64,000 nucleotides of DNA, taken from Doryteuthis pealeii (taxonomy: Eukaryota; Mollusca; Cephalopoda; Myopsida; Loliginidae). The stretch is taken from the NCBI GenBank assembly GCA_023376005.1, contig CM042157.1, forward strand, positions 17,553,102 to 17,617,101, in the 5' to 3' direction. Of the stretch, positions 21,730-32,439 are shown in pieces. Made by a program: the position numbers and the translations under genes. The notes under the pieces are model-generated. The model did no database searches and was not told the origin of the DNA. It saw only the letters and a program-made list of their open reading frames with translations. The first letter of the stretch is position 1. Each line of letters begins with the position of its first letter.

Positions 21730-22162
21730 TGTAGGGAACAGATTGTATTCAGTTTTGAACTCCATTTACAGAGCTCTATATAACTAATGTGATTAAATAA
21801 CAATAACCTCAAAAAAAAAAAAAAAAGTTAATACTATCACTCTGAATTAGAGCGGGTGTGGGAGTAATGTCAATGATGGAGTACTCCACAACTGGAGCCT
21901 CACCATCAGATTAGGATTATTGTTATACCTAGGACCCCGCTTATTGTATGTGGATGAGGATCTTCCCCTTCTGCAGGGGATACAGTCAGTATATATTCTA
22001 AGCCTTGCCAACAGGGTTAGTTACCAGAATGAGATTGAAGAGAATGTTTGACTGCCTTATGGACTACAGGTTCTGGTCTTGAATTATTCTTCTCCTAGAT
22101 TAGTTGCCCACCAAGGCTAGAGAATTCAACCTGCTCTATTATTTTACCCATAGCCAGGACAG
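21730..22162 (-). repeat. Decayed SINE B and SINE A fragments
   Basis: About 21730-21815 is a reverse fragment of the 7741-type repeat. 21833-22020 is an old B copy (ccacaactggagcctcacca). 22072-22160 is a SINE A fragment (tcttctcctagattagttgc). Confidence 0.55.
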
Positions 22163-22549
22163 AATAATACTACAGAGAAAAGAAAAGTCAAACAAGACTA
22201 CTAACAAGAAAAATCAGCCAAATGAAACTAACATGGAAAAAAGAAATGTTTCTATTATAATCTTTGATATAAATCAATATATGTCATTTGTAGATTTTCA
22301 CCAGTCAAGAATTCTGACGTGTCACTTAAAGGTGCGGACAATATGAGCAAATATAATAGTTAACCTATGCCTCAATTATAATGTATAAAAAAATGACACC
22401 AGGTGTCACAGAGCTTTATCAAAGAAAAAAATAAATGTTATGTTTGGGTCCAGCTCATCAAAACCCAAACCTTTTTTTTTTATTTGACATACTTTTAACT
22501 TTTACTTTTTACTTTATAAATGAATAAATATTTGTCTGAATTTTTTAGA

Positions 22550-23095
22550 TGGGGTTTGATAATTTGCGTTATTTGGATTTTGCAGACTGTTGTCCTCAAG
22601 TTCGAGTTCAACAAGAAATACCTAAAGAAGGCCCCAATGGGACCACCTGTTGGCCATGGGTGGTGACCCATGATGCTTAAGGATGGAATCCTGGTGGCTG
22701 AGCAGTCCATGTTATGCAATACTCAACTTTATGCTAAACTCTTAACCTTTTTTATCATATATGTGCTAGAAAGCAGTGGCTGAGGGTCTTAGTGTCCTGG
22801 GTATGACATTAAACTCTATCTGATGGGGAGTTTCCAGTTCTGGTGGTCTGGGGAATGTAGAATACCTCTTCATCACCATTGCTCCCAGGTCCACTCTGAC
22901 CTGGAGTGGTAGTACCTGTTAGAGTCCTATCTATAAGTTAAATAGAAAATAAATAAAACAAAAACATCTTCGACACAAAATGTCCCAATGGGTTGACATG
23001 CCTTTAAAACCCTAACCAAACAACCCAAAGAAGGCCAGAGGGCACATCAGACAAAATGTTGTGTATGTAACAAAAAAGATGGGACAACAATCCAA
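22550..23095 (+). repeat. Family G repeat split by a SINE B insertion
   Basis: The SINE B copy (22634-23026, plus orientation) is flanked by aaagaaggcc at 22624-22633 and 23027-23036. The interrupted repeat (gactgttgtcctcaagttcg ... agaggg cacatcagac) is family G. Inverted copies of it lie at 23876-24145. Confidence 0.78.
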
Positions 23096-23460
23096 AAAAT
23101 CTAATATAAATGATATAAATAATATTTTTTAAAATCTAAATGATATAAATGATATAATATATAAATCTATAAATATATAATATATAAATCTATAAATAAA
23201 ATAATAATATATAAATCTATAAATAATATAATATATAAATCTATAAATAATATAATATAAATATAAATAATATAATATATAATCTATAAATAATATAATA
23301 TATAATCTAAATAATATAATATATAAATCTATAATATATAATATATAAATCTATAAATAAATAATATATAAATCTATAAATATATAATATATAAAATCTA
23401 TAAATAATATAATATAAAATCTATAAATAATTAAATATAAATCTATAATAATATAATATA

Positions 23461-23494
<34 letters not shown>

Positions 23495-23565
23495 TAAATC
23501 TAATATAAATAATATAAATATATAAATCTAAATAATATATATATAAATAATATAAATGATTATTA
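23095..23565. repeat. AT minisatellite
   Basis: Irregular tandem units of about 22-26 bp built from aaatctataaataatataa and atatataaatctataa. No G except at the ends. Copy boundaries shift, indicating unequal exchange or slippage. Confidence 0.88.
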
Positions 23566-23875
23566 AAGTTAGTTGGTTGTTTAGTTTTATGACATTGTTG
23601 GGTTATCTAATGCCAAAATCAATTGAACAATAATGGTACAAAAATGTATCTTCACAATCATTTTAAACAAATAAACACTTTATGCTCAGTTGCAATATAC
23701 ATGTCACAATGCTCACAAAAAAGTTGTTACCAAACAGTAGCTATCATTCTTGCTACATATCACTGGTCAATTTTTTTACCTCATTAGTGTATAATGGGAA
23801 TTATTTTACACTTCATGATATCAATGGTCTCAAAAAAAATTAAATTGAATAGGATAGATCATTATAAAATTTTTG

Positions 23876-24145
23876 GATTATTCAGACTATTGTCCTCATC
23901 TTTATAGTTATCTACATAATGTTTTGGCCAATGTGCTCTCCAGTCTTCTTCAGGTTTTTCTTGTCAAACTCAGGAACCTTCATGTTGTAATCGGGAGCTT
24001 TCACAGAACTTCAAACTGAACCCTTTAATCAATCCATGGGGGCAGACTATTTGAGAAGGTTCCAGAGTCTGAAAAGAAATACATGAAGAAGGCCGGAGGG
24101 TACATCAGCCAAAACGTTGAGGACAATAGTCCGAATAATCCAAAT
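23876..24145. repeat. Inverted pair of family G repeats
   Basis: Left copy reads ggattattcagactattgtc, with cagtcttcttcagg further in. The right copy is its mirror: tgaagaaggccggagggtac and gaggacaatagtccgaataa. Together they form a foldback of about 270 bp. Confidence 0.75.
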
Positions 24146-24829
24146 AATATAAATTATCAAGCCTCATCTCGAAAATTCGGAGAAATAAAATTTTTGGTTT
24201 TTAAATTATCAAAATCCATAACTTTTTTAAATATAAGCACTTGAAGTTGGAAAAAACTGTGGACAAAAAAAAAGGGGGTCCCTAATTTGCTGAAATTTTT
24301 GGACCCTGTATTGTGTTTTGATTGTTCAAATTTAATTTGCAGCAAAAACTATTCAAGATAAATAAATAAAATTTGGAATGTATATGTAAAAATTTACGAA
24401 TTTATTACAAGGTAGATAATTCTTATAAATCGTAAGGGAAGTAATTCATATACATCTTAGTTGCCACATATTTGACATGTAACATTTTAAGTGATAGTCT
24501 CTTTTGATACTAACAGTTCGTGACACTATTGAGGCCTATTTTGTGTTTTACTAAGAAAAATTGTACTAATAGTTTACATCCATTATATCGTTGAATAGAG
24601 CTCGAATCTTTTAGTCTTTTGCACATAAATATGTTTTTCTCTCTCTCCACTCAAAGCAATGTGTATAAAAAAAATTTTTTTAATAAAAGGGGGGGGGCTC
24701 TATGGTGTAGTGGACTGTAAAAATATGAATAACGTTTTTATTTATTAAATCTGTTTCTAATCCTAAAGATCCTCTTTATTAGCCACTAGTAGAGCTACAA
24801 GATTTAAAAAGTTGAAAATAAATCTATCA
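24146..24829. other. Unassigned AT-rich spacer
   Basis: Contains a G run at 24690-24698. No gene seen. Confidence 0.35.
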
Positions 24830-25660
24830 ATATACATTAATAAAAATTCTTTTTCTATATATTTGTTTGTTGTTGTTGTTGTTTTTTGTTTATCTTTATA
24901 TGTTCTTGCTTATTTATTTTTATTATTCTTCTTGTTTGTATTTTTATTGTCTATTAGTCTTTTATTTATTTTTTTATTTTTCAATCTATTCTTTTTATTT
25001 ATTTTATTTTATTTAAATATATCTATTTTATAGTTATATTATTATTTATTCTATTTATTTTTTTATTATTTTTATTTATTGATTTTATAATTATTTTATT
25101 TATTTAATATTTTTATTAATAGATATTATTATTTATTAATTTTATTTATTTATTTATTTAATATTTTTATTAATAGATATTATTATTTATTAATTTTATT
25201 TATTTATTTATTTATTTACTATTTTATTCATAGATATTATTTATTTATTAATCTTATTATTTTATTTATTCATTTATATTTATTTTATTTTATTAATATT
25301 TTTTTATTATTTATTTATACATATTTATTTTATTTTATTAATATTTCTTATTTATTTATACATATTTATTTTATTTTATTAATATTTTCTATTCATTTAT
25401 ACATATTTATTTTATTTTATTAATATTTTCTATTTATTTATACATATTTATTTTATTTTATTCATATATTTCTTTCATTTTATTATATTTATATTTTTTA
25501 TTTATCTTTTATTTTATTATATCTTTTATTTGTTTTTATTATCTTTAATCCTTTATAAACTCGTTTTATTTTTAATCATTTTTTAAAACTAAATACATTT
25601 TTTTATTTTTTATCAGTTATTATTTTTCTGTGTATTTTTTTTCTATATGCTTTTTCAGGG
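24830..25660. repeat. T/A low-complexity block with tandem units
   Basis: Starts with (tgt)n at 24865 and passes into tttattttattaatattt arrays. Between about 25290 and 25460 there are four units of about 42 bp containing ctatttatttatacatattt. No genes. Confidence 0.85.
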
Positions 25661-25736
25661 GTTGGACTATTGGTCTGGTGTTGGAAAGATGAAGAAACAT
25701 TCCCGCCCTACTGTTGCATAGGGCCAAATTAGAGTT

Positions 25737-26028
25737 GTAGTAGTAGTCGTTAGTTCAGAAACAACATAAGCAAGTCATAGAGTTACAAAGTAGAGCGTTC
25801 GGCTAGGAATCATAAGGTTCCTGGTTCAATACTGGCCCTCATCAACTCAGCATATGAATAGAACAGGGATCTGTGTGGTAAAATGAGGAGCTGATGGTAG
25901 GTGTGGTGCTCCACCTCAGACGCTAAAATAATCTCCTTGGTCTAGCACTAGTGAAAAGGGGACAGACTCCCTCGCTATCTGGCTGATTCTGACACTAGGC
26001 CGCCCCGACGACTTACTCTTATAGATTC
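25737..26028 (+). repeat. SINE family C copy with flanking shared segment
   Basis: The C element runs 25791-26025 (agagcgttcggctagg ... ccccgacgacttactc). The preceding gtagtagtcgttagttcaga then gcaagtcatagag resembles 62060-62112, so that upstream sequence is a separate dispersed repeat. Confidence 0.78.
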
Positions 26029-26489
26029 TCAAAGCCTTACCCATCAGAAATAAAAGAATTTTAATAGAATTAATTTCAAATCCAGTGCTAATGTACTTAA
26101 AAGTCTTTAGCTACTGCTGCTATTTATAGAATCACATTAAAAGAAACAAACACTAATACATATACCAGTATGTGAGAATGGGAAATAAATCTGACAATAT
26201 GAGGAAAAAATGAGTAAAGAAAAGAAATGTAGATGGATAAAAATGAATTTTATCGATATCACTTTTAATCAATATCACTTAAACAAACACCTAAGTAGTT
26301 TTGTTTTTGCAATATACACATCTCCCAATGATGGCACATGACGGGCCAAAAGTACTTGGGAACAAACTAGTTATGGTAAATTTATTAGCCAATTCCGAAG
26401 GGATATTTTAACTTCCATTCCGTGACTTAAAAGGATTGAAACCAATGTAGACAAAAGATGCTTATATCATTTAATCGAATATATTGATA
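26029..26489. other. Unassigned spacer
   Basis: No feature recognised. AT-rich. Confidence 0.3.
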
Positions 26490-26767
26490 GGTAAGTGTCC
26501 TGCGTCCCTGATGCACAAAAATTTAAAAGGAAGCAGTAAAATCATATCCATGCATCATAGTGTTTTTCTTTTTTCTTCTCTCGCCATTTCAAGCTAACTG
26601 TAAATACATTTCAATAGTTTCTTTGAAATGAATTACACAGAATAGGTTACAAGGTAGGAGTTAGACAGCTTTAGTTGTTTCCCCAGATCATAAATAAAAA
26701 CCCTACAATTTATTAAGAAACTTTTTCCCAGGGACTCATTCAAATCAAAAAGCTATCAGCATCATAG
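26490..26767 (+). mobile_element. MITE family E copy
   Basis: Runs from ttgataggtaagtgtcctgc to aagctatcagcatcatag. The left terminal repeat is eroded. Confidence 0.7.
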
Positions 26768-26768
26768 T

Positions 26769-27046
26769 GTATGTTTGGTTGAACGCGACAGACATTTCAT
26801 GTCTGACGAGTTTCTTTTCCATCTTTTCCAATTGTCTGGCCAGCTATTTATGTCTGGGTGGAATTGGGTAACGAATCCACGAAAGGTTCTATCACAAGTA
26901 CTTTTGGCACTACTTGTAATAGGATCTTCAGTGGATTCATTCACCAATTCCACCCAGACATAAAACAGCTGACCAGACAATTGGAAAAGATCGAAAAGAA
27001 ACTCGTCAGACATGAAAGGTCTGTCACGTTCAACCAAACATGTATA
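26769..27046. repeat. Palindrome with Penelope-like coding scraps
   Basis: Two arms of about 135 bp with almost no spacer, about 85-90% alike. In the right arm, read rightward, the frame encodes QLTRQLEKIEKKLVRHERSV then FNQTCIKEKMLPKYT. This resembles the N-terminal region of Penelope-like element proteins (L-x-F-x3-CL-x5-P-K pattern), judged by eye. A (TA)n tract begins at 27087. Confidence 0.7.
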
Positions 27047-27084
27047 AAGGAAAAAATGCTGCCAAAATATACCTCTATACACAC

Positions 27085-27086
<2 letters not shown>

Positions 27087-27131
<45 letters not shown>
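27087..27131. repeat. (TA)n microsatellite
   Basis: About 20 TA units between the palindrome and a reverse family Q copy. Confidence 0.9.
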
Positions 27132-27137
<6 letters not shown>

Positions 27138-27470
27138 TAATAATGAAGATTCGCTTCCGGGTTTTTGTCTGTAACAAAAATTACGTCACATTACCCAAAA
27201 TCGTCATAACATAGAATACACTCAAAATTTGAACATGCAACATTAGACAGTCCTCATTGTTTTTTAAAACAAGTTTTAATAAATACATGTCTGGTATTAT
27301 ATATCTATATATAGTTTGTTTTATCTTAATACATATTTAAAGTTTACATTTCAAATTATTTTATTTTTTAATCCTTTAATGAATTTGATGATTTTACTTA
27401 CTTAGGTTACAAACTCGCAGACATTGAATTTATTTTACATCGCCTGGAGGGCGTTTTTTATTTTGTACTA
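27132..27470 (-). repeat. Dispersed family Q copy, reverse
   Basis: Right end is the family start (acgccctccaggcgatg on the minus strand). Left end is the conserved ttgttacagacaaaaaccc then ctcattattaatata-like 3' end. Both ends meet (TA)n tracts. Confidence 0.75.
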
Positions 27471-27527
<57 letters not shown>

Positions 27528-27974
27528 TTACACACAAGGGTCATTCAATAAATAAAGTGAATTTTCCACAAAGAGTTGGCAATAGTAAGCATTGTTTATA
27601 GTTGTACCTTTTTTAAGGAAATAGACATATAACCTTTCAAATCCAAAGGGGAGGTCAGTATAGATTCCTAAGACATGGGAAAAATGGAGAATTTTTTTAG
27701 AAATGTTTTTCCCCAACAAATTTTTTCATTCAAAATAAAATTTCACTCTGATGAAGGTCGAATCTTCTGTGTGCGGAATATTTTCACATTTCTCTATTAT
27801 TATTATTTCATTTGTTTATTTAATGATAATAGTTTGAACCGTGTACACTGAGATGAACTGACCGAAACACGTGTAAGTGATATTGATTAAATTCATCTTT
27901 TATTATCCATTCTGTTCTTTCTTTTCTTTATTCATTCTTCCTCATATTGTTGGATTCATTTCCAATTCCATTTT

Positions 27975-28042
<68 letters not shown>

Positions 28043-28060
28043 AATTCTTAAAGGTGTAAA
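27471..28060. other. (TA)n/(CA)n tracts and possible ribozyme relics
   Basis: (TA)n at 27472-27511 and 27978-28016, the latter followed by (CA)n to 28042. Between them, 27757-27772 (ctctgatgaaggtcgaat) and 27847-27884 (tgaccgaaacacgtgtaagt) look like decayed hammerhead parts, but neither is complete. Confidence 0.5.
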
Positions 28061-28541
28061 GTTTTTTTTGTTTTGTTTTTTAACCAAAAAGGAAAACTCA
28101 CAAAATCAAAACAAGAGCTGCATGATTCCACGCCAATAAAAACAAATCATCTTATTGTCTTCTATCAGATCATCTTATTGTTAAAGTTGGTCACAGGTGT
28201 ATTAACCATAAAAAAATTTCTCTATTTTTTCCTCACTTATTTGTATAAATATCACCATTGAGTATAGTGCAAAACACTAAGTTCAGCTTATGTACTTAGC
28301 TCAACTAAGTTCAGCTTATGTAGTTAAACTATGTGTGCTAAATAGGGGAAAAAAGAAGGAAAATCAGATTTCAGAGGCAATTGGCAAAATATTCATGAAA
28401 TGAATGTTATATCAGAAATGACACATTCAGTATATAAGTAAATATAAAAATACACAAACCCCTGTACCCACTTTGACCATAGGATGAATGAAGTCATACC
28501 TATCTATCTATCTATATCTATACATATAATAAATAAGTAAT

Positions 28542-28672
28542 CCACAGACATGTGTTTCGAAGTATCACTTCTCATCAATGTGGTTATACATTAACAGTTA
28601 CCCCTGGCCGGGTTTGAGACCCGAATGAACTTACGTTCGCCAATCCTCTTACCCGTGCGGCCAGAGGCAGCT
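28542..28672 (-). ncRNA. tRNA-like head plus hammerhead motif 2
   Basis: The ribozyme is 28542-28583, read leftward: CCACA, TTGATGA, helix II GAAGT-GAT-ACTTC, GAA, ACACATGT, C, TGTGG. All helices pair, but the first core base is T instead of C, which should weaken cleavage. Upstream (28601-28672) is a class II tRNA-like segment with TGGCCGCACGGGTAAGAGG (A-box) and CGGGTCTCAAACCC (B-box), a possible Pol III promoter. It matches motif 4 at 31406 in helix I and core arrangement. Confidence 0.68.
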
Positions 28673-29185
28673 GTTAAATATAGGAGAATATTTAATCGCT
28701 ACATTTCTAATCGGAAATGAATTCACTAGAGGCCTCAAACATTTGTAAACAAAGCGAGGTTTAGCTACACGCCAGAATGGTGAATCCGGAATTAAATCCC
28801 TATTTAAAGTACTCGACCAAAACAGCAGTTTGTATGTATGAAGAAAATTACAAAATTAAAATCATTAATGACAAAGTAAAAATATATACACACACTATCA
28901 CCAGAGCTTGCTTTTTTGTGCAAAAATAATCAAGATTTTATTTATATCTGTGAAGATATTTAAAAATTAAAATTTGAGTAGTAAGAGAAGGGCAAGTTAT
29001 TGGCAGTGATCGTGATTAAAACATAAACAAATCAATTATGGAAGAACAAAACAATCAATGGATCTGTGGGACTAATTTCTTTTTTATCACCCTTGTACCT
29101 TAACCTAGGTGACACCAGGTAGCTGTTTCTAGTTTCTTCTATAGGAAAGTGGAACAAAATCAACCCACTATATGATATTCAGAGG
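28673..29185. other. Unassigned spacer
   Basis: No recognised gene or repeat. Short TA/CA patches only. Confidence 0.3.
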
Positions 29186-29883
29186 CTATCATAGTATAAC
29201 AGTTATTATCATAGAAAATGAACTCAGGGACCTAAGTTCAAATCCTGGACAAGGTTGCTTGTGTGGCGTTATTTTCGTATTTGCCTGGAGAGTTGTCTGC
29301 CCATTTAGTTTCGCTGGTTCTCACTAGGGGCCTCAGGTGTATTTAAGCGGCTGATTTGAACTTCTCACCCTCTTTCCCTGCTTCTCGGCCTATGAGACAC
29401 TATGGGTTAGACTCTGGTCTACCCCCTTCTTGTTGGGGCTTTGGCCCCCCCTTACATTGCTGTAAGTGATTTATACAGCATGGACTATTCCTAGTCTCAT
29501 GTCTGTTGCTTTTATGTTTATCCTTTTTACATGTAACTTTGTATTACTTATGTATGTATGTTCATGTACACCTCAATGTATTATGTACCCTGTTTATTCT
29601 GTGGTGTATATAAAATGTTTTGTCTATCAACCTTTGTCGGAGTTTTATCTTCAAGTATTATCACTTTGAATCTTACACTTGCATTTCACATAGCAGTAAT
29701 AACCTTTGGCAAAGTATGCATGCAACTATTCTCCCTCCAGCTATGGGTAAATAGTAGGGCAGACTTGGCTCTTTAATGTTGGTTAGGCAACAAGTTTAGA
29801 AGAAGGAAAACTCTGAATGTAAACATGTTAAACTCCACTTAAGAAACTGACCTTGTGTCATATCATGCTCATGTGGAGGGGTT

Positions 29884-29888
<5 letters not shown>
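29186..29888 (+). repeat. SINE family A split by a solo LTR
   Basis: Head at 29186-29261 (aagttcaaatcctggacaag). The body resumes at 29682 (catttcacatagcagtaata ... ctccagctatgggtaaatag ... tggaggggttggc) and ends in (TA)n. Removing the insert and one duplication restores the usual family sequence. Confidence 0.85.
29262..29677. mobile_element. Solo LTR, 416 bp, with 4-bp duplication
   Basis: Begins TGTGGCGTTATTTTCG and ends GAATCTTACA, so it has TG...CA ends. It is flanked by cttg at 29258-29261 and 29678-29681, exactly where a SINE A is interrupted. A TATA-like gtatttaag lies near 29338. A 4-bp duplication fits Ty3/Gypsy-type integration. No internal coding sequence remains, as expected after LTR-LTR recombination. 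Orientation is probably plus but unproven. Confidence 0.82.
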
Positions 29889-29931
<43 letters not shown>

Positions 29932-30016
29932 CCAACCCCTACACACATGAAGGATATGATACAAGGTCAACAAGTCCATTTCCTAGGACTCTAACCATTA
30001 CACCATGTGCCTCCAA

Positions 30017-30062
<46 letters not shown>

Positions 30063-30080
30063 CACACATACACACATACA
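29888..30080. repeat. (TA)n tracts around a deleted minus-strand SINE A
   Basis: (TA)n at 29888-29928. SINE A minus-strand remnant at 29928-30013 with its middle deleted (tail caacccctacacacatgaag joined to head region caagtccatttcctaggact). (TG)n(TA)n at 30016-30060. Two SINE A tails converge on one TA tract. Confidence 0.75.
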
Positions 30081-30366
30081 GAGATGTTGATAGGGATGCT
30101 GGACATGTACCTGACGCACAAAAATCTAAAAGGACGCAGTAAAATCATATCCATGCGTCCCAGTATTTCCCTTTTTTCTTCCCTCAACATTTCAAGCTAA
30201 CTGTAAATACATTTCAATAATTTCTTAGAAATGAATTACAAGGGATAAGTTACAAGATAAGAGTTAGCTGGCTTTAGTTGGGACCCATAAATTTTCTCCG
30301 GGGACTCATTCAAAGTAAATACATGCGTCAACAGGACGCACTAAATCACAAAGCTATCAGCATCAC

Positions 30367-30370
<4 letters not shown>
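30081..30370 (+). mobile_element. MITE family E copy
   Basis: Best-preserved copy: cagagatgttgatagggatg at the left and aagctatcagcatcactg at the right, flanked by TA-rich tracts. Terminal inverted repeats are about 15 bp. Non-coding. Confidence 0.78.
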
Positions 30371-30405
<35 letters not shown>

Positions 30406-30499
30406 TTTTTATCAAAGGGTTACTACCATGTAAACATTGTAGTAGCATAAGTAGTTAATCCAAAAGGGCTCAATATATCTTGTAAAATATAGAGCATCA

Positions 30500-30602
30500 A
30501 TAGTTGTAGAAAAGTTATTTCCCTAGATTTACTTAGTTCCCATGAAGACGATGTACTAAGAACACTGAAACCGTGGTAAGGAAATAACTTTTCTACAACT
30601 AT
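30500..30602. repeat. Hairpin with 23-bp perfect arms
   Basis: Arms atagttgtagaaaagttatt (30500 onward) and aataacttttctacaactat (to 30602) pair over 23 bp. The loop includes ccatgaagacgatgtact and cactgaaaccgtgg. It resembles a hammerhead-bearing terminal hairpin of Penelope-like elements, but the core is not complete. (TA)n tracts flank both sides (30368-30403 and 30614-30645). Confidence 0.7.
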
Positions 30603-30604
30603 AT

Positions 30605-30649
<45 letters not shown>

Positions 30650-30761
30650 TATAGCCTGGGCTAGTCACCGCTTCAGCTTTCATCCAATCATAAACATCTT
30701 ATGCCCATAAAAACCTTTTGAATCTTTCGATTTTTTCAATTTTCCTTGTATTTGGATCAAC

Positions 30762-30813
30762 GTCACCTGATGAATGCATGCAATTTTGCATGTATGAAAC
30801 CTAAGGTTGTGAC
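30762..30813 (+). ncRNA. Hammerhead ribozyme motif 3
   Basis: Helix I GTCAC/GTGAC, core CTGATGA, a 10-bp helix II (ATGCATGCAA, TT loop, TTGCATGTAT, one wobble), GAA, helix III ACC-TAA-GGT, cleavage nucleotide T, then GTGAC. Every invariant core base is present and all three helices pair. No tRNA-like sequence was recognised upstream. It sits 100 bp before a palindrome with a Penelope-like reading frame. Confidence 0.82.
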
Positions 30814-30911
30814 TGTTCTATTGCCATCAAATAAATAGATATGTAATACCTTTATATATTTATTTTATTATATTGTATTATATATACATATATATATTTT
30901 TTTTTTTTCAA

Positions 30912-31197
30912 TAGAAGATCTGGAGGAAAATATGGTGATAGGATCCATGAAAATTGGGTAGGCTGTTTCTATTTCAATTTTTTACATACTGTCCAAGGAA
31001 AAGGAAATTTATAACATCAACATCACCGAAATGGATAACCATATCAGAATATGGAAATACAGAAAATTATTAATTGCAGCTCATTCCGCCAAAAACAGAA
31101 AAGACTTTTTCATAAACTGTCTTCACGAAAAAGTAATCCCAAACAGCACACCCAATTTTCCTGGATCCTATCACCATATTTTCTCGGATTTCATCAT
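30912..31197 (+). pseudogene. Penelope-like N-terminal fragment within a foldback
   Basis: Inverted arms of about 45 bp: ggtgataggatccatgaaaa on the left and tcctggatcctatcaccata on the right. Between them an open frame from about 31031 encodes KYRKLLIAAHSAKNRKDFF then INCLHEKVIPN. This has the L..F...CL...VIP pattern seen near the N-terminus of Penelope-like proteins. Family assignment is by eye. (TA)n follows at 31197. Confidence 0.62.
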
Positions 31198-31316
31198 ATA
31201 TATATATATATATATGCAATGCTCTCCTATAAAAGGGATGGAGCACTCTATGGCAGCCTTTACATACATACAGATGTGTGTATTAAAACAGTTAAAATCC
31301 CCTTCGCATTCTGTGG

Positions 31317-31447
31317 GTGACAACAGTCGAGCGGTTAAGCTGTCCGACTGCTGCTGAATCGATCAGAGTTCTATCCCAGCTGTAGGTAGCTCACAAAATG
31401 TCTAGCCACACTGAAGAGACTTGATAAGTCGAAACACGTGTCTGTGG
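31317..31447 (+). ncRNA. tRNA-like head plus hammerhead motif 4
   Basis: 31317-31390 resembles a class II tRNA (Ser/Leu type): A-box AGTCGAGCGGTTAAGC and B-box AGAGTTCTATCCC. The ribozyme is 31406-31447: helix I CCACA/TGTGG, core CTGAAGA (position 7 is variable in hammerheads), helix II GACTT-GAT-AAGTC with a G-C closing pair, GAA, palindromic helix III ACACGTGT, cleavage C. It is the most canonical motif here. A palindromic helix III suggests it works as a dimer, as known for short-stem animal hammerheads. Confidence 0.82.
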
Positions 31448-31448
31448 A

Positions 31449-31694
31449 GGGCCGGGTTAGCTCAGTCGGTAGAGCATTTGGCTAGAAACCACAAGGTTCC
31501 TAGTTCGATACCGGCCCTCGCCAACTCAGCGTATGAGTAGCACAGGGATCTGTGCGGTAAAGTAAGGAGCTGATGGTAAGTGTGGCGCTCCACCTCAGAC
31601 AGAAAAACAATCTCCTTCGTCTAGCGCTAGTGAAAAGGGGATAGACTCCCTCGCTGATTGGTTGATACCGACTTTAGGCCACCCCGACGACTTA
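31449..31694 (+). repeat. tRNA-derived SINE family C, best copy
   Basis: The head ggccgggttagctcagtcgg then tagttcgataccggccctcg holds A and B boxes. GGGCCGG can pair with CCGGCCC like an acceptor stem. The body ctgatggtaagtgtggcgct ... ccaccccgacgactta is complete. It begins immediately after hammerhead motif 4. Confidence 0.88.
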
Positions 31695-32439
31695 TATGTA
31701 CACACCATATTCAGTATAAATAAGAGAAGACAAAAAAAAGTCCTGTTCCCACTTTGATCCATAGGATGAATGAAGCCATAATGACCCATTTCTCATGAAG
31801 GACAAGTGGAGCAACACCAGTCGTCTTTCGTTCATTTGGACATGTAGTAAACTGCACTGGCTATTCTACATAACATAGTCTACCATACATCATTTTCAGA
31901 AAGCTTTCCCTTTTTTATAACTATTTCTTTGTTTCAATATTACAGATTTTATGTGAAATTTGAAATATATTCTATTGTTTGCCTCATATTTTCCATGACT
32001 TTTCCACCATATCACTTCACGGGCAAGTCTGCTTCACAAAATCTCACAATATCATAAATGAATATCAAATTCAATTCTTTATTAACAGATAGACCAGGGA
32101 TCACCAAACTTTTTTCCTGGTTGGGTCAGATAATTGAAAAAATAACGAAACAGGCCACATTATTATTGTGTTCAATACTTGCTAACCAGAACGAAAGGTC
32201 TGAGAAATAGATGTAAAACAAAATTTATCTTTCTATGTTATATTCATGGATAAAATAAACTTTTGATCTATTCATTGCTTCACATTACTTAGACCTACAC
32301 ACGCATACAGACACACACGCATACACACTGACACAGACACACACTTTATCTAATTATCTCGTTCAGAACAACACAAATACACAAACACACTGACACACAC
32401 ACACACTTATATCTATATTAACCTATATCTAATTATCAC
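31695..32439. other. Unassigned spacer with CA-rich stretch
   Basis: (CA)-rich sequence at about 32295-32410. ccagggatcaccaaactttt at 32095 is mirrored by accagtttggtgatcccca at 33059-33078, suggesting terminal inverted repeats of an element of about 980 bp that encloses the SINE A at 32440. Confidence 0.5.

Noticed and set aside
27757..27884. Possible hammerheads (ctctgatgaaggtcgaat and tgaccgaaacacgtgtaa)
   Set aside because: The first lacks a helix II partner and GAAA after it; the second has a broken CUGANGA core. At most relics.
31449..31520. Functional tRNA at the head of SINE C
   Set aside because: Acceptor-like ends pair, but the T-stem and anticodon stem do not, and the same sequence heads eight SINE copies.
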